The translations under genes were made by a program, and so were the position numbers. Of a DNA stretch of 64,000 nt, positions 12,466 through 24,497 are shown piece after piece. The DNA is from Lutraria lutraria (Eukaryota > Mollusca > Bivalvia > Venerida > Mactridae). The DNA lies in assembly GCA_964023205.1 (NCBI GenBank), contig OZ026833.1, forward strand, positions 29,352,830 through 29,416,829, given 5' to 3'. Numbering within the stretch: position 1 is the stretch's first letter; each line of letters begins with the position of its first letter. The notes under the pieces are model-generated. The model saw nothing but the letters and a program-made list of their open reading frames with translations. It made no database searches and was not told where the DNA came from.

Positions 12466-15400
12466 CTAATCATTTTGCGTGACTTTCAAGCCATAAACTT
12501 TCATAGACTTGTGTTCTCCTGTGTTTTGTATTGTATGTCTTCCATCAACCTCCCATGAATCAAACCAATTTTCGTACAAAAGCTCAAATTCTGCTTTCTC
12601 GTAAATCTTCTTCGAGAAGTTCGACGATCCTTCACCTTTGATGTACACGGTGTCAAATCCAAAATGGCGGATCATACTAATGGCGGCTCGGAAGATTTGT
12701 GTTGCATAACCACAACGTTTATATTTTTCATTGACAGCAAGACCAAGAAAATGAAAGGCTTCGGTGATACCGTAATGTCCGAAGAAATCAGTCTTTTCGT
12801 CAGAATAGATAAGAAACTGCAGCAAGTCCTTAAGTGGCTGAACTTGCACTGAGTTTATGTCGCTCGTATCATCCTTGCACGCGATTCGTGTTGTTCTAAA
12901 CGCTATAATGTCGCCCGTTTTTTCATCGACAAACATAAGTGACAAATTCAACTTAAAACTTTGAAGCCAGAATTGTTTCAGTTCGTCAGTCCATTCCATG
13001 CCTAAAGCTACATTTACTGGTTCTTTAAGCATAAAGTGCTCACGTGCAAACTCCAGTGCCTTGTCATAATGTTCTTCAGTTATTAGCTCTAACCTGACAC
13101 CTGGTATGTTCACTTCCGCACGTGTCTTTTCAAAAGCCTGAAATGATAAAAATATTGGCAATGATATTTAAACACGATTAAAACGTTTGAGATGGACAAG
13201 GATGGTACAGCATCAAGGATCATTAGGTTAACGGACTGTACAGGGATAGTACTGGTACATAATCTAGGATCACTTGTAATTGTAATGAAATAAATTGAGG
13301 CCAGGAAACATTAACTATCTTACAGGTAATTCGATTATTGCCAGCATTTTACATTGGCATGATAATTATAATGTGTTATAAGCTGTAGTATGGAATTGAC
13401 CTTGACCTCTATATGTGTCGGTCATTCTAAAGGGAAGTAGATCTAATTGCTGTCCTGACTGAGTAAAACTCAATACAAGAATTATTTCAAGTTCACCAAT
13501 GTCAATGTTTTAATAAGAATTACAGTGAGCTATCTTATATTTAGTCAGAAAATCGCTGATCGAAACAGTAAATAAATTGTATTTGGACAAATGAACGTAT
13601 CTGACTAGCTATCGGTCGATCAACAGAGGTGGTATTCACGGAAGATATTAAGCTTAAACGTGGCTTATACACCTATTTCAAAGACAGTGAAAAATACAGA
13701 GCAAAACATTTCTGAGGGGCATACGCCATGATCCCCTAGGCTTCGGCCAGCACATTATTTTAAACCAATTAGCTACACCCCTGCTAATACAGTAAACTTC
13801 CCAATGTTTGTGTATTTGTTCTTTGTATTTTTAATTTAAACATAATTTGTCATGAGTAATTGATATATAGATAAGGGATCTCTTCTTTGCTTCGCTCATA
13901 TTATATCGATTTGTTTACAGCAACGTGCGTATTTCGATTCCGGCCTACCATTAGATTATAGAAATTCCGAATCTGTATTATAACAAAAACGATCCTATAA
14001 AAGTCCTTATGTAAAATTAAAGTTTTGTGCGATTCCTCAACACACCTATATTTCTTTTATATCTTATGGACGTTCTTTACGTATTTTTGGAAGCCAAAAC
14101 CTTCCTAAAAAATAAGGAATTTTTTTAAGTTGTCAGTACTAAGTGAAAACTTAAGTTAAAATATTTTGTGAATAAGACTTATTTTAAATTCAAGGAAAAT
14201 CTCTTGAAACTTAAAGAAAAACTTTAACTTTAAGATCTTTCGTGAATACCATCCCTGATCATAACTTCTGAAGGCAATACTTAATTAAGAGTCTTCGTGT
14301 ATTACCCCAGTACTATATACAATTGAATCGCGATAGTTCGAAATGCCACGGGAACGTCCGAAAATTTCGTACTATCGCACTTTTCGAACTATCGCATCTT
14401 TTTGTTTTTGAGAAAAAGTCTGGAATATTGTGATGACCCCGACCGTTGAAGCGTGATTTCAACACGTTTTTATTATGTTTCGGCTCGAACCGAATTTTCC
14501 GCGGCTGAAAACGGTCAAAATCGGAACAAGCCGAATTTAATTGTTTACCGGAGACAAGCTTTGCAAATGATAGCTAAACAAACAAAGGGAATTAAATCTT
14601 TCTCGTAAAGTTTATCTAAAAGACAATACTGTTCCGTACTTTTCCCGGATTACTTAGCACAAAACAAACAAAATGGCGCCGATTTTGTTTTCATTTTCTC
14701 GTCATTTATTTGGTCATATATCTTTGCTTAACATTTATATGACTGTGTCTTACACATGAAAGTATTTTCCCTGGATTGCAACATATGTTTGGCCTGCGTC
14801 TGATACGGACGTGCGACCTTTACACGAATGATTACGGTACAGTAATCAATTACGAATTTCATTACACGATTTTTATAGTCCATATATTTTAAACGATTAT
14901 AATTTTATACGCTTATTATAATTCAGATTTTCACAGTTTGATGGCCAAATGATTTCTTTTCAACAATGACACGTGTCAAAGTGGTAGACAAATAGATCAA
15001 TTATTTCTAACAATCGAATATATTGAATGGGTGTGAAAAACAGCGCATTCACTTCGAACTAACGCATAGTTTTATAGAGTAAAAACGTATCTGGGGACTT
15101 CAATTTCATTTCGAACATTTTGCATTTTTCGTACTATCGCAAATCCATATTGAAAATAGAAGGAAATTTGTCGGGACTGACGGACGATTTCGAACTTTCG
15201 CATCAAATCCATATTGAAAATAGAAGGAAATTTGTCGGGACTGACGGACGATTTCGAACTATCGCATTTTTCGAACTATCGCATTTCGGACTATCGCGTT
15301 TCAACTGTATTTTAAAAACGTATAATTAAACATATCTATGCGAATCGAAGCGATAAGAGGTCTGTATTTTGTAATGTTAATTTAAACACTAATTAGACAT

Positions 15401-15826
15401 AAGTTACGCATTGATGGTTTAATTACAATGTATATGCTTTTTAAGTATATAATAGAAAAAAGGAATTTGATTGAAAATCAAATTCCAAAAAGATTTTCAT
15501 ACGTATTATTTGACAATTTCCATACTTTTAACGTGATAGTATAAGCGTACTTCGTGTCTCTTCCACGTCTCATTTGAACGACACGAAGCGACAAAAAGTC
15601 TTACACTGTATGTAATAATTATCTATTATGAATTAGTTTTGTAACATTGTCAATAAATCCTCAGTATTCTCTGTGTATTAAAATAGAAAAGATTCACTTT
15701 AAAAAATATTTAAATATTCCTTGCAAAAAGTATGAAAAATCCAAACAACTGTAAGAACAGAATGTTTAACTTTACCTCTCTTATTTGATCCTTTGTCATA
15801 GCTTTAAAGACAGCAGGGTTCGCCAT
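12466..15826 (-). CDS. GNAT N-acetyltransferase copy D (class II), arylalkylamine N-acetyltransferase-like
   Basis: Exon 1 is 15826..15776 (17 codons, MANPAVFKAMTKDQIRE, donor GTAAAG) and exon 2 is 13137..12466, phase 0, giving 240 aa. Domain order is as in copy B: RAEVNIPGVRLELITEEHY near the start of exon 2, LSLMFVDEKTGDIIAFRT, FGHYGITEAFHFLGLAV, KRCGYA, then the terminal KVYGLKVTQND. The frame is open and all GNAT motifs are present. The 2.6-kb intron holds one minisatellite unit near the acceptor and a 988-bp pogo-like MITE (14320-15307). The 5' and 3' flanks match copies B and E. It is one of the best candidates for a working gene in the array. Confidence 0.82.
13190..13275. repeat. Minisatellite, 1.5 copies in the intron of copy D
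   Basis: Contains 'atcaaggatcattaggttaacggactgtac' style text (short blocks atcattaggttaac and tactggtacataatctagg), matching the 50-bp minisatellite. It is in the same position relative to the exon 2 acceptor as in copy B, so it is the unexpanded version of the array. Confidence 0.65.
14320..15307. mobile_element. pogo/Tc1-like MITE, 988 bp, TA target duplication
   Basis: The left end is CAATTGAATCGCGATAGTTC. The right end, reverse-complemented, is CAGTTGAAACGCGATAGTCC. Each is bordered by TA (14318-14319 and 15308-15309). The subterminal DNA repeats the block cgaactatcgcat several times, which could be transposase binding sites. A ~65-bp direct duplication lies at about 15140-15266. There is no transposase ORF. 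It sits in the intron of GNAT copy D. Family assignment rests on the CAGTTGAA-like end plus TA. Confidence 0.7.
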
Positions 15827-17385
15827 TTTACAACTATGTTAATACGTATGGATAACACGACCGTCTATCAACTGGTATAGGATTACGAGTCTTTATTCAG
15901 GTTAGCGTGACATATCTGCATAAACCGTGATTTTACAGTCATGACAGTACAATATATAATACGCATGCGTATTATAACACACATTCAGAATAAGTTTACC
16001 CTGTCTGAGGTTCATTACAATTGGAATCCGCTAGGTATTGCCGCGACGGTATAAAGTTTGAACATTAATTTTGTACTATAAATTACTATAATCTGAATTA
16101 GGCCGATTTCAATAACATATTCAATGCATACATGTATTGTAAAACAATTATCAGCAGCTTAGTCTTTTGCTGACATGATGCTATTGTACGCTTTTCTGAT
16201 GTGGGAAAGTACATTTACTGATCTGTGTAAGTTGTGTTTGTAATATTGTGGTGTCTTTATGTATTATATATTGACACCATAATAACAATATCTCATTATA
16301 ATAAAGTGAGTCTCGTAGAATTACCGGTTATAAACTCAGGTGAGAATAAAAACTAACACTCTGATGTGTATTCTACGATTATTTTATTAAGACAGGGGTT
16401 AACTTTGTGAATATACTCCTCTGTCTACAGGGATGCACAGTATATGATGAACTAGTTAATGAAGTTATATATAGTCAGTATCAAATTATATTACAGTGTT
16501 TTTCATTTGTTCGTTTGAAAACTTGACGATAGTTCAGCTTTCCATAGACGTCACTCGCTCGGCGCCCATGAATTTTGATGCGGGCCAAAGTACTACGTTT
16601 GTCTACATCCGCCATGTAATAGCGAAACTAGTTCCCGATCCATGTTGCAGTGCAAGTCTAATTATGTTAGTTCATTTACCACGAGTACTTTCAGTACTTT
16701 GATTTATTTGTGGTAAGTTTCAAACCATTTCGTGTATTTATTGAATCTTAATAAAATGGAATTTTACATTCAGTTACCTTATTATCAGTGTAAATGAAAA
16801 TATAGAATGGTCCGTTGTTGGTAAAAAGGAATTGAACTACAGATGGAATGTTCTAGTCGCACAAGGGCGCGAAAACCAATTGACGTATTTTTTCTCAAAT
16901 CTTGTGTATCCCGTGCTTAACGTTTAACTGCCTTAGTCTTGTAAATAAAAGTGACCTTATTGGACAAATACTTCCAGATGAGAATATCGATTTTGATTAA
17001 CTAATAGAAATCTGGTATCCGAAAGGGGATACCCGACAAACAACACATTTCATAAAATCCAAGAATATTCAACGGCTACTACGAAAGTTATGAACCAGAA
17101 AAGGGGAATACTCGGTGTTTAGATTTACCATTAGGAACAATACTAAAGGATATAAGGCTGTAAGAAATATCTGACTGTCTTAGATAAATTGTTCATGAAT
17201 TTCTTTGCTGATCCGTTAATACAGTCTGAATTTAATTTCGTGGATTTCGTTTATCGTCTTATCTACGAAATCAAAACCCCACGAATATAAATGCAGAAAA
17301 TACCTGATAACAATCCGAAAATAGACAATATCCGAAACTGTGCTACTAACGGTATTTTTCTAGACTGAGATTCGGAAATAACAAG
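15827..17385. other. Class II 5' flank, no gene seen
   Basis: Upstream region of copy D. Positions 15900-16560 match 32515-32960 upstream of copy E, for example 'tgtctttatgtattatatat' and 'cactcgctcggcgc'. Positions 16850-17180 match 34850-35200, for example 'gatacccgacaaacaa'. I find no coding sequence. Any promoter of class II genes should lie here, but I see no clear TATA box or initiator. Confidence 0.5.
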
Positions 17386-17756
17386 CTAACAAGTTTGACG
17401 ATCCTTCACCTTTGATGTACACGGTGTAAAAATGACAATCATGCTAATGGCGGCTCGGAAGATTTGTGTTGCATAACCACAACGTTTATATTTTTCATGG
17501 ACAGCAAGACCAATAAAATGAAAGGCTTCGGTGATGTCGTAATGTCCGAAGAAATCAGTATTTTCGTCACAATAAGTAACATACTGCAGCAAGTCCTTAA
17601 GTGGCTGAACTTGCACTGAGTTTATGTCGCTTACATCATCCTTGCTAATGATTCGTGTTGTTCGAAACGTTATCATGTCACCTCTTTTCATCGACAAACA
17701 TAAGTGACAAATTCAACTTAAAACTTTGAAGCCAGAATTCGCCGATTTCCAGTTAA

Positions 17757-17770
17757 GCGCCCCCTAGCGG
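17757..17770 (-). promoter_or_regulatory. CTCF-like core motif in left inverted repeat
   Basis: The minus strand reads CCGCTAGGGGGCGC, which fits the published CTCF core (CC-A/G-S-Y-AG-R-K-GGC). Because it is in the inverted repeat, the element has a second, divergently oriented copy. Motif match only; binding is unproven. Confidence 0.4.
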
Positions 17771-20700
17771 TACACCGCTATATGGTGAAACAAGATGGCA
17801 GCGTATGGGGTCATACGGAAAGCAGTGGGAAGTCGATATATTTTATCATCTACTGAGAGTTTTCTACAAAAACATCTACAAATTGAACAGTCATTTCTTA
17901 TATGTGCCACACATTTCATGCTTATATATATACATGTATTAATTAAATCGCACATCTACACATAGACAATATATATATTACATCAGATAGTCTTATATAA
18001 ACTAAACTATATCAAACTACATGATTATAATATCATTTGCTTATAGAAATCAGGGTCTATATGAGTGATCCTGTAGAAATGCTCTCATCTGCGAGTTTAT
18101 ATAAAACAATACGATTAACTTATAGTTAAAAAGTGCACTCTTTTTATATCCACACTTCAAAAACATTTTGTAAAACAAATGACCAAATGTATACGTTTTA
18201 AAACTGGTGAAATACGTACGTGTCATTACTGTCTTGACTATTTTTCAGTTTGTTATAGAAATACATGTATAAACATTTATTCATACTTATATAGTTTAGA
18301 TCGCCGTGGATACGGGTTTAAGCCTCGTTAAAGTTGAAAACTGTTAAAAATAGGCTATAAATTATAATATTATATTAAGTTAGTATACTGTACATACAAA
18401 GATTTAGATGTACATGCATATCGGTATAAACACATATATTGTCTTTATATATGTCCCCTTAATGTAGAGACACAGACAAATATAAATAAAAATTCATATA
18501 TAGCTTGTGCGTAAATCTATTTCAATATTCTTATCAGAAAAAAAACACTAAAAATCATAAAAAAAAAAATTTAAAGTCTGATATATTTCAGAAAATATAT
18601 TAAGGTAGATTATCGTCAGTAACTCATATACAGGTTCGTTATAATGATGTGCTAAAATTAATGTTATAATTATAATAAAAGATCTAGGCATGTCCTACTA
18701 TGTGCACACATATATCTCGGATCTTTTATAACGTTATATGGTGTCTTTCAATTAGTATTTGCTGTCACCATCTTTTGCTTACATGACCCCAGTTTCGATC
18801 TTGTTTAGAAATACAAAAATATGAAAAAGGCAATATAAAGGCGTTCAGGCTTTTATAACGTTTATTGGCAGGAAGTATATTGGTCTCCCACTGTGTCGGA
18901 CATCATAAAACTGATAGGGGGTCTTATGTCAGCTTGATGTATATATAGATAGTGTACAGAGAGCGATACTGTTTATTATTTTTATAATTTGGTTAAATTT
19001 GTGGCTGGGATCACATTAATTAGTCCCTGATTGTGGTAACATGAAGTCGATAAACTGTATATTTGTCACAGTTTTATAGTCACAAACGTGGGTGCGAATA
19101 TACACTTCAAATTAATTTAAACTTAACACCGGCCTGTAATGTAATGTCTGTTTGAACTCGCGTACTAATATTTTTTTTATTGAAACATAAGTAATGAGAG
19201 GATTTGTCAAATTTGTTCTATTGTGAAATGATATTGAAGATGAATACCGTCTTGTATAAATGTGTCTTTATGTTACCTTACAAAATACATGTACGAGTAT
19301 ATATCATTATTTCAAGAGTATATGTAGAATGTGACCTTGTACGTAGGATTAGTTTTACGCTATATTGATTTGTGGTGTCAAACTGAAAATATAAATGTAT
19401 ATTAGAAATGAATGTTCAGCTGTTTATACGAGAATGCTTTTTTTTTTTTACTTATGACGGTTTCTGACTGTGACAATTATATTGTTACTTACTTCTTTAA
19501 TCACAATGAAAGCATACTTAATTTATAAACTATTTAAGCTAGCCTATTAAATAATCATGACCTGTTTGTAAAATTATAAATTTTGTTCTGTTATAATCAA
19601 TATCGAAAAAAATGTTGTTTATAAACGTACGCACACATATTTTTGTCACTATATATGGTGCTTACATGAACCCAGTTCGGATCTTGTTTGAAATATAAAA
19701 GACAACAACCTATTCTAAAATGACAATGCACCTTATGCTGTTTATACTGGCAGGAAGTATATTGATATCCAACTGTGTCAGACACCATAAAACTGATAAG
19801 GGGTCTGATAAAACAGCTTGATGTATATATATCTAGATACCGCACAAAGGGCGATACTGTTTATTACTTTATCAATTGTATAACTGCATGGTTTAAATTG
19901 TGACTGGGATCACATTAATTAGTACCAGATATTGTGAAAACTTCAAATCGATAAGCTGTATATTTATAACAGTTTTTATTCACATACGAAGTTGTGATTT
20001 AAATTGACCTTAATCATTCGAACAAAACATTTATAGTAATAATTTCGGTTATGATCTAATAAACTTTTTATTAAAACGTAAATAGTAAAGAAGCGATTTG
20101 TTATACTTGTTAAATCATAAATGACAATTACGATGAATATTGTTTTGTATAAATGTGTCTTTACGAAATATAATAATTAATATGTATTTCAAGGGTACGT
20201 ATATAATATACATATATTAAGGTTTTGATTTGTGTTACGCTGAAAATATAAATTATTATTAGAAATTAACAACTGTTTGTACGTGAATGCTTATTTATTC
20301 CACTTATAGTTTTTGACAATTATTTTGTGACTTAATGATAATTATCACAATGAAAATATACTCACCTTATAAAGTTAATAATTAACCATATGTACTGTTT
20401 TATTGAATCTGTTTCAGCTGTTACATTTATGCTGTAAAACGTTGTTTATTGATGCATTCAAACCCATATATATTAATAAGAATGTATTTACAGTAGGAGA
20501 GGTATTGAGAGCTATACATTTGTACTTAAGTTATTTTAATTATGATATCATATCATCTTATCGATCGCGATCAGAATTGGAATATGTCTCGGGAAACATG
20601 TATTAATATGTATGTATACACAATGATGACCCACCTAATATAAAACTATATACATTGTAGTTGTAATTTTTGTATAGTATATTATTAAAAATTGTATCAT

Positions 20701-21171
20701 ATATGGACATAGTTATAAGACTGCATATGGACTCCACTTTTTGCTCCAGTGGAAACAATAGTTAAATCTCACAAACAAGCCAAAGTTTTGTCAAAATATT
20801 TATTCAATCATCACATTCAACAAGTTTTTACAATACACATGTAAATTAATTATTTACCGAAAAGCGTGTACTTTTGATGTATATATACAAATACATAAAC
20901 ATGCTGACAGACATTCTAACTTCAAATGCCCATATATATTACTAATACGTACATAAAATATGGTTACAACGGACAAAGGGGTCAATATTTAATTGAAAGA
21001 AAATGGGATGCGTAATCTATTTAAATACAACATCGTTTCAGAGACTAACGGTTATTGTATCAATGTCTATCAATCGCCGTAAACGACAAACAAGAAAAAT
21101 CTGTCAAGCACCTGTAATGATTAGGATATGACCCCATACGCTGCCATTTTGTTTTCCCATATAGCGGTGTA

Positions 21172-21185
21172 CCGCTAGGGGGCGC
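21172..21185 (+). promoter_or_regulatory. CTCF-like core motif in right inverted repeat
   Basis: The plus strand reads CCGCTAGGGGGCGC, the mirror of the copy at 17757-17770. The two motifs point away from each other. Motif match only. Confidence 0.4.
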
Positions 21186-21369
21186 TTAACTGGAAAGTCG
21201 CGAATTGTTTCCGTTCGTCAGTCCATTCCATGTTTATTGGTTCTTTAAGCATAAAGTCTTCTCGTGCAAACTTGTGCCTTGTCATAATGTTCTTCAGTTA
21301 CTAGTATCAGCTTTAACCTGACACCAGGTATGTTTATTTGATAAGAATTAAATCACCAGGACCCCATTT

Positions 21370-22470
21370 AAATGCATTATATACTAGTATCCCAGCCAGC
21401 ATAGGTATATCGGATAGATATCGGATATAGAACGGCATATCGGCATAACGGTTGGATATCTATCCGATATCTATCCGTGATTGGAAGATGGTTATTTTTT
21501 TACCAAATTTCGTTAACCAGTTGATGAAGTCTAAAAGAGAAATGCATTTTATGATAGTAAGAAAATATCTGTTAGTGTTTTGACGTTTAATAAAGAAAAA
21601 TTAAAATCGCTGACGGTCCGATCGCGGTCCGATATCGATGTATAAACACGTGATAATTTCGTTCGATTTGTTTTGTTGTTCTGTAGCCAACCCAATGGCG
21701 CTAGAACGAAACAAAGAACTTCAGTCTGCGGATTTACTTTACTCCAGGCAAAAACTGTTAAATAATATCATGTTCAATAGAGTGTTCGTAGAACATTTTC
21801 TGAAATTCAATTTTTTACGCCAAGACTGAAACCGGCGCCTGCACATGATAAATTAGACATTTCTCTGTATTTGTAATGAGTAATAAATGTATAAACAAAC
21901 AACTGATTAAATGTAGTTTTAAACTTTGTTAGGCTTGTTTATTAGTGAATTATTTTATATCAAGAGTAAGGCTCGCATTTTACTTGTTTTTATTTGAAGT
22001 GTACCTAAAATAACAGCGATATTGGTTGAAATTGGAAACTTTGATGCATTGTGAATGAATTTGAAATTTGAATATAACTATTGAGTTGTTTCCTTACAGG
22101 TCAGCTATTTCTCCACTGTTGGTGGCTCATTATTAAAAACCATGGCATAGGGAATATTGAAAGAAGTTGCCTATAACGGACAGCTATTGATTTAAATTGG
22201 ACTGGGGCGAAGGAAGGGATCCGGGATGTCATTACTTGTCTTGTGGCTCGCTGAAATTTGGTTCGTCTATTCTTGGTAAGATAATTTTCTTGCTTATTTA
22301 ACAGTTTTTTATAAAGTTAACGACTATTGTGTGCAATGTATTTTGAATCAATTATTCTAATAACGTTATATACCTGTTACCAGTTGTTTCAGCTTGAGTA
22401 TTAAGAAAGCTGAGAGCTTATTATAATTATTGATGCACTCTGGATCAAACTCACCAGTACTGAGTGCCCT
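21370..22470. other. Intron of the pseudogene copy, no gene seen
   Basis: At 21405-21475 there is a cluster of direct and inverted 'atatcggatagatatc'-type blocks that could fold into a hairpin. An open frame at 21638-21829 (63 aa) has no recognisable domain and I do not call it a gene. The rest is AT-rich without visible structure. Confidence 0.4.
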
Positions 22471-22474
22471 TAAT

Positions 22475-22990
22475 GAAAAGAGAGAAAGTTTCCCCGGTCA
22501 AGGACAGAGGTGTTTCTCTTTTCATTGGGAAGAGGCCTTAGTCTGTTGATTTTGGAAAGAATTATCCCTAAAATTGTTGATTTGGGAATTAAAAAGCAGG
22601 TGTAAGTTTGGATTTTTAGCGAAAACTGCATGATTTTAAAGAAATTTTCAATTGGGAACTGGGAAGGGGCCTTTAAAATGCCATTACAGCTAGCATTATT
22701 TGTTTGGTACTAAGGCATACTGCATAATACTTTAATTAACAGTTTTCTATACATGCAAGATGTAATGGCTATTCATACTATTTATGTTTCTCAGTTAAGG
22801 ACAGGGGCCTTTCTCTCTTCATTGGGAAAAAAACTTTGCCTGTTGAATTTTTGAAGGAATATCCCGAAATTTGCGGTTTCGGGTATTCTAAAGCTGCTAG
22901 TGTAATTTTGGACTTTCGAAAACTGTATGATTTTAGATAAATTTTCAATTGGGAAGGGTCTTTATTTTTAAAGACCCTGTTAATGAACAA
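22475..22990. repeat. Two diverged copies of a ~315-bp repeat
   Basis: The blocks at 22480-22740 and 22795-23060 share 'tttctctyttcattgggaa', 'aaggaatatccc', 'gattttaaakaaattttcaa' and 'gcattattwgtttggta', in the same order and orientation. The copies are diverged by substitutions and small indels. No coding potential is seen. Confidence 0.7.
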
Positions 22991-23089
22991 TGTCAGCCAT
23001 TACAGCTAGCATTATTAGTTTGGTAGGCATACTGTATAACAATTTAACAGTTTTCTATACATGCAAGATGTAATTGCTATGCTGTAATG

Positions 23090-23490
23090 CATATTATTCA
23101 TGTTTCATGTCCTCATTTACGAGAACTTTCGACAGGAAAGCGTAAGAAGTGTCGCCCACACCTTCGTTTCATGAACGCATACAAACATAAAGGTATGTGG
23201 CATAGACAAAAACAGCTGGGAAGTTTACGCTGGAGACATACCAGACGAAAACCCGATTTCAGAAAGACTGATTTTTGGCCAAAACAAACTGAAAGACCAT
23301 GCAGAAGAAAAAAGACAAAAGGGTGAAACTAATCAGCAACACGTCCATGATCAATCCTACAACGCACTAGTCCATACGTGTGATGGCTGCAGTCTACCAT
23401 ATTCATCTAGGATCGGCTTCTACAGTCATGTGCAGCAGACGGTGCTCATCTACAGCATCAACGGGTGCAACTCCATAGTCGTAGACTGAA
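23090..23490 (+). pseudogene. LINE ORF2 C-terminal end with C2H2-like tail (RTE-like)
   Basis: The frame from 23087 reads STGKRKKCRPHLRF. A second frame then reads VHTCDGCSLPYSSRIGFYSH. The arrangement 'GKR-x3-RP-x-LRF' followed by a C-x2-C-x12-H-like finger ending in RIGLYSH is the known C-terminal tail of many animal RTE-type LINE proteins. Frameshifts separate the blocks. It is a 5'-truncated insertion, consistent with target-primed reverse transcription, and lies inside the intron of the broken GNAT copy. Confidence 0.6.
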
Positions 23491-24497
23491 GCTTGCCATA
23501 TAAAGAACGTATGTGTAAACATGTCTCAGGACACATGTTTACACATTCGTTCTTTAGACCGTATATTTCTGGATCTACTTGTGTCCCCATCTACAAGGGA
23601 CTCGTGAGCCTTAACAAAATAACACAGTGGAACCTATGAAATTCGGACTTGCTCGGAGCAGGGGAAGGTTCGAGTTCGAATCCAACCGGAACCAGACAAT
23701 TTTTACTTGTGAGGATGCTATCTTGCTAGTTTACAGAATGTCAATAATTAAACCCATGTGTGCATCTTGGGTACTTCTCCACTGTTGAAGTTGGACAGTC
23801 ATCAAATGACCTGATTGTTGTTGCGGCATTTGAGCCTTTATAAATAATTATGGTAAATAGTGAGTACATAGCGAATCATGGCCACTCATTTGAACATTTT
23901 AGAAACAAACTAAGGAATTAAAACTTATTGCAAATTTGCTTCACGTTTTAATTTTTTATCCTTTGTTAAGGCTTTCAAATCGAAGGTGTCTGTCATGATA
24001 TATAACACAAAAACTATATGATATTATGTATACATGTAGACATAAACACGACTTATCAGCTGATACTTGGTAGATCTATATACTATATTACATTGAAACA
24101 GTGTCAAGGTTTTGCATCGACCAATTTACGTAAACACTTGAGAAACACAAACTATCGCTTATACCCACAGTCAACGGTAAATTAAAATATGAATAGATTA
24201 CATACATTGTTGAGTGACGACGCTTTATGTTTCATCTTTGCATACTTAATAATTTGTATAATCAATTCAAAGCAGCTTTGCTCAGTTGGGAGAGTTTTAA
24301 ATTCATGTACATGTATATTGCGAGCTTATCTCTTATTTGTGTCAATATTTGAATCACATTTTGGCAAATAATTTTAACCGATCCATCTACTGTTTTACTA
24401 GTATGGTATCCAAGACAAAAGATTATTCATTTCATAGTTATTGACGATACTTGAGCTGCTGCCGGTAATTCTCCATGTATCAACTGTTCAATATACT

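Larger units (their letters stand above)
17740..21202. mobile_element. 3.46-kb transposon with ~75-bp inverted repeats, TSD AATT
   Basis: The left end reads CGCCGATTTCCAGTTAAGCG. The reverse complement of the right end reads CGCGACTTTCCAGTTAAGCG. The match continues through GCGCCCCCTAGCGGTACACC and GGCAGCGTATGGGGTCATA, about 75 bp. AATT flanks both ends (17736-17739, 21203-21206); intact paralogues read agaattgt at the site, so insertion added exactly the element plus AATT. The interior is AT-rich with no transposase ORF, so it is non-autonomous or a relic. It has an imperfect internal duplication, about 18700-19500 against 19590-20380, offset about 890 bp. The superfamily is not recognised; a 4-bp duplication narrows it but does not decide. 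Confidence 0.8.
17386..23996 (-). pseudogene. GNAT copy psi (class I), broken
   Basis: Exon 1 is 23996..23940 (MTDTFDLKALTKDKKLKRE) and is followed by GC instead of GT at the donor. Exon 2 is in two pieces, about 21340..21207 and 17735..17386, separated by a 3.46-kb transposon (17740-21202) that duplicated AATT on insertion. Further damage is visible: a 2-bp loss near 17685 that shifts the frame in the VDEKTGD segment, a loss of about 13 bp near 17432, a missing stretch near 21235, and absence of the last ~55 codons beyond 17386. The region between exon 1 and exon 2 also holds a LINE tail and duplicated repeats. It cannot encode a GNAT enzyme. Confidence 0.85.
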
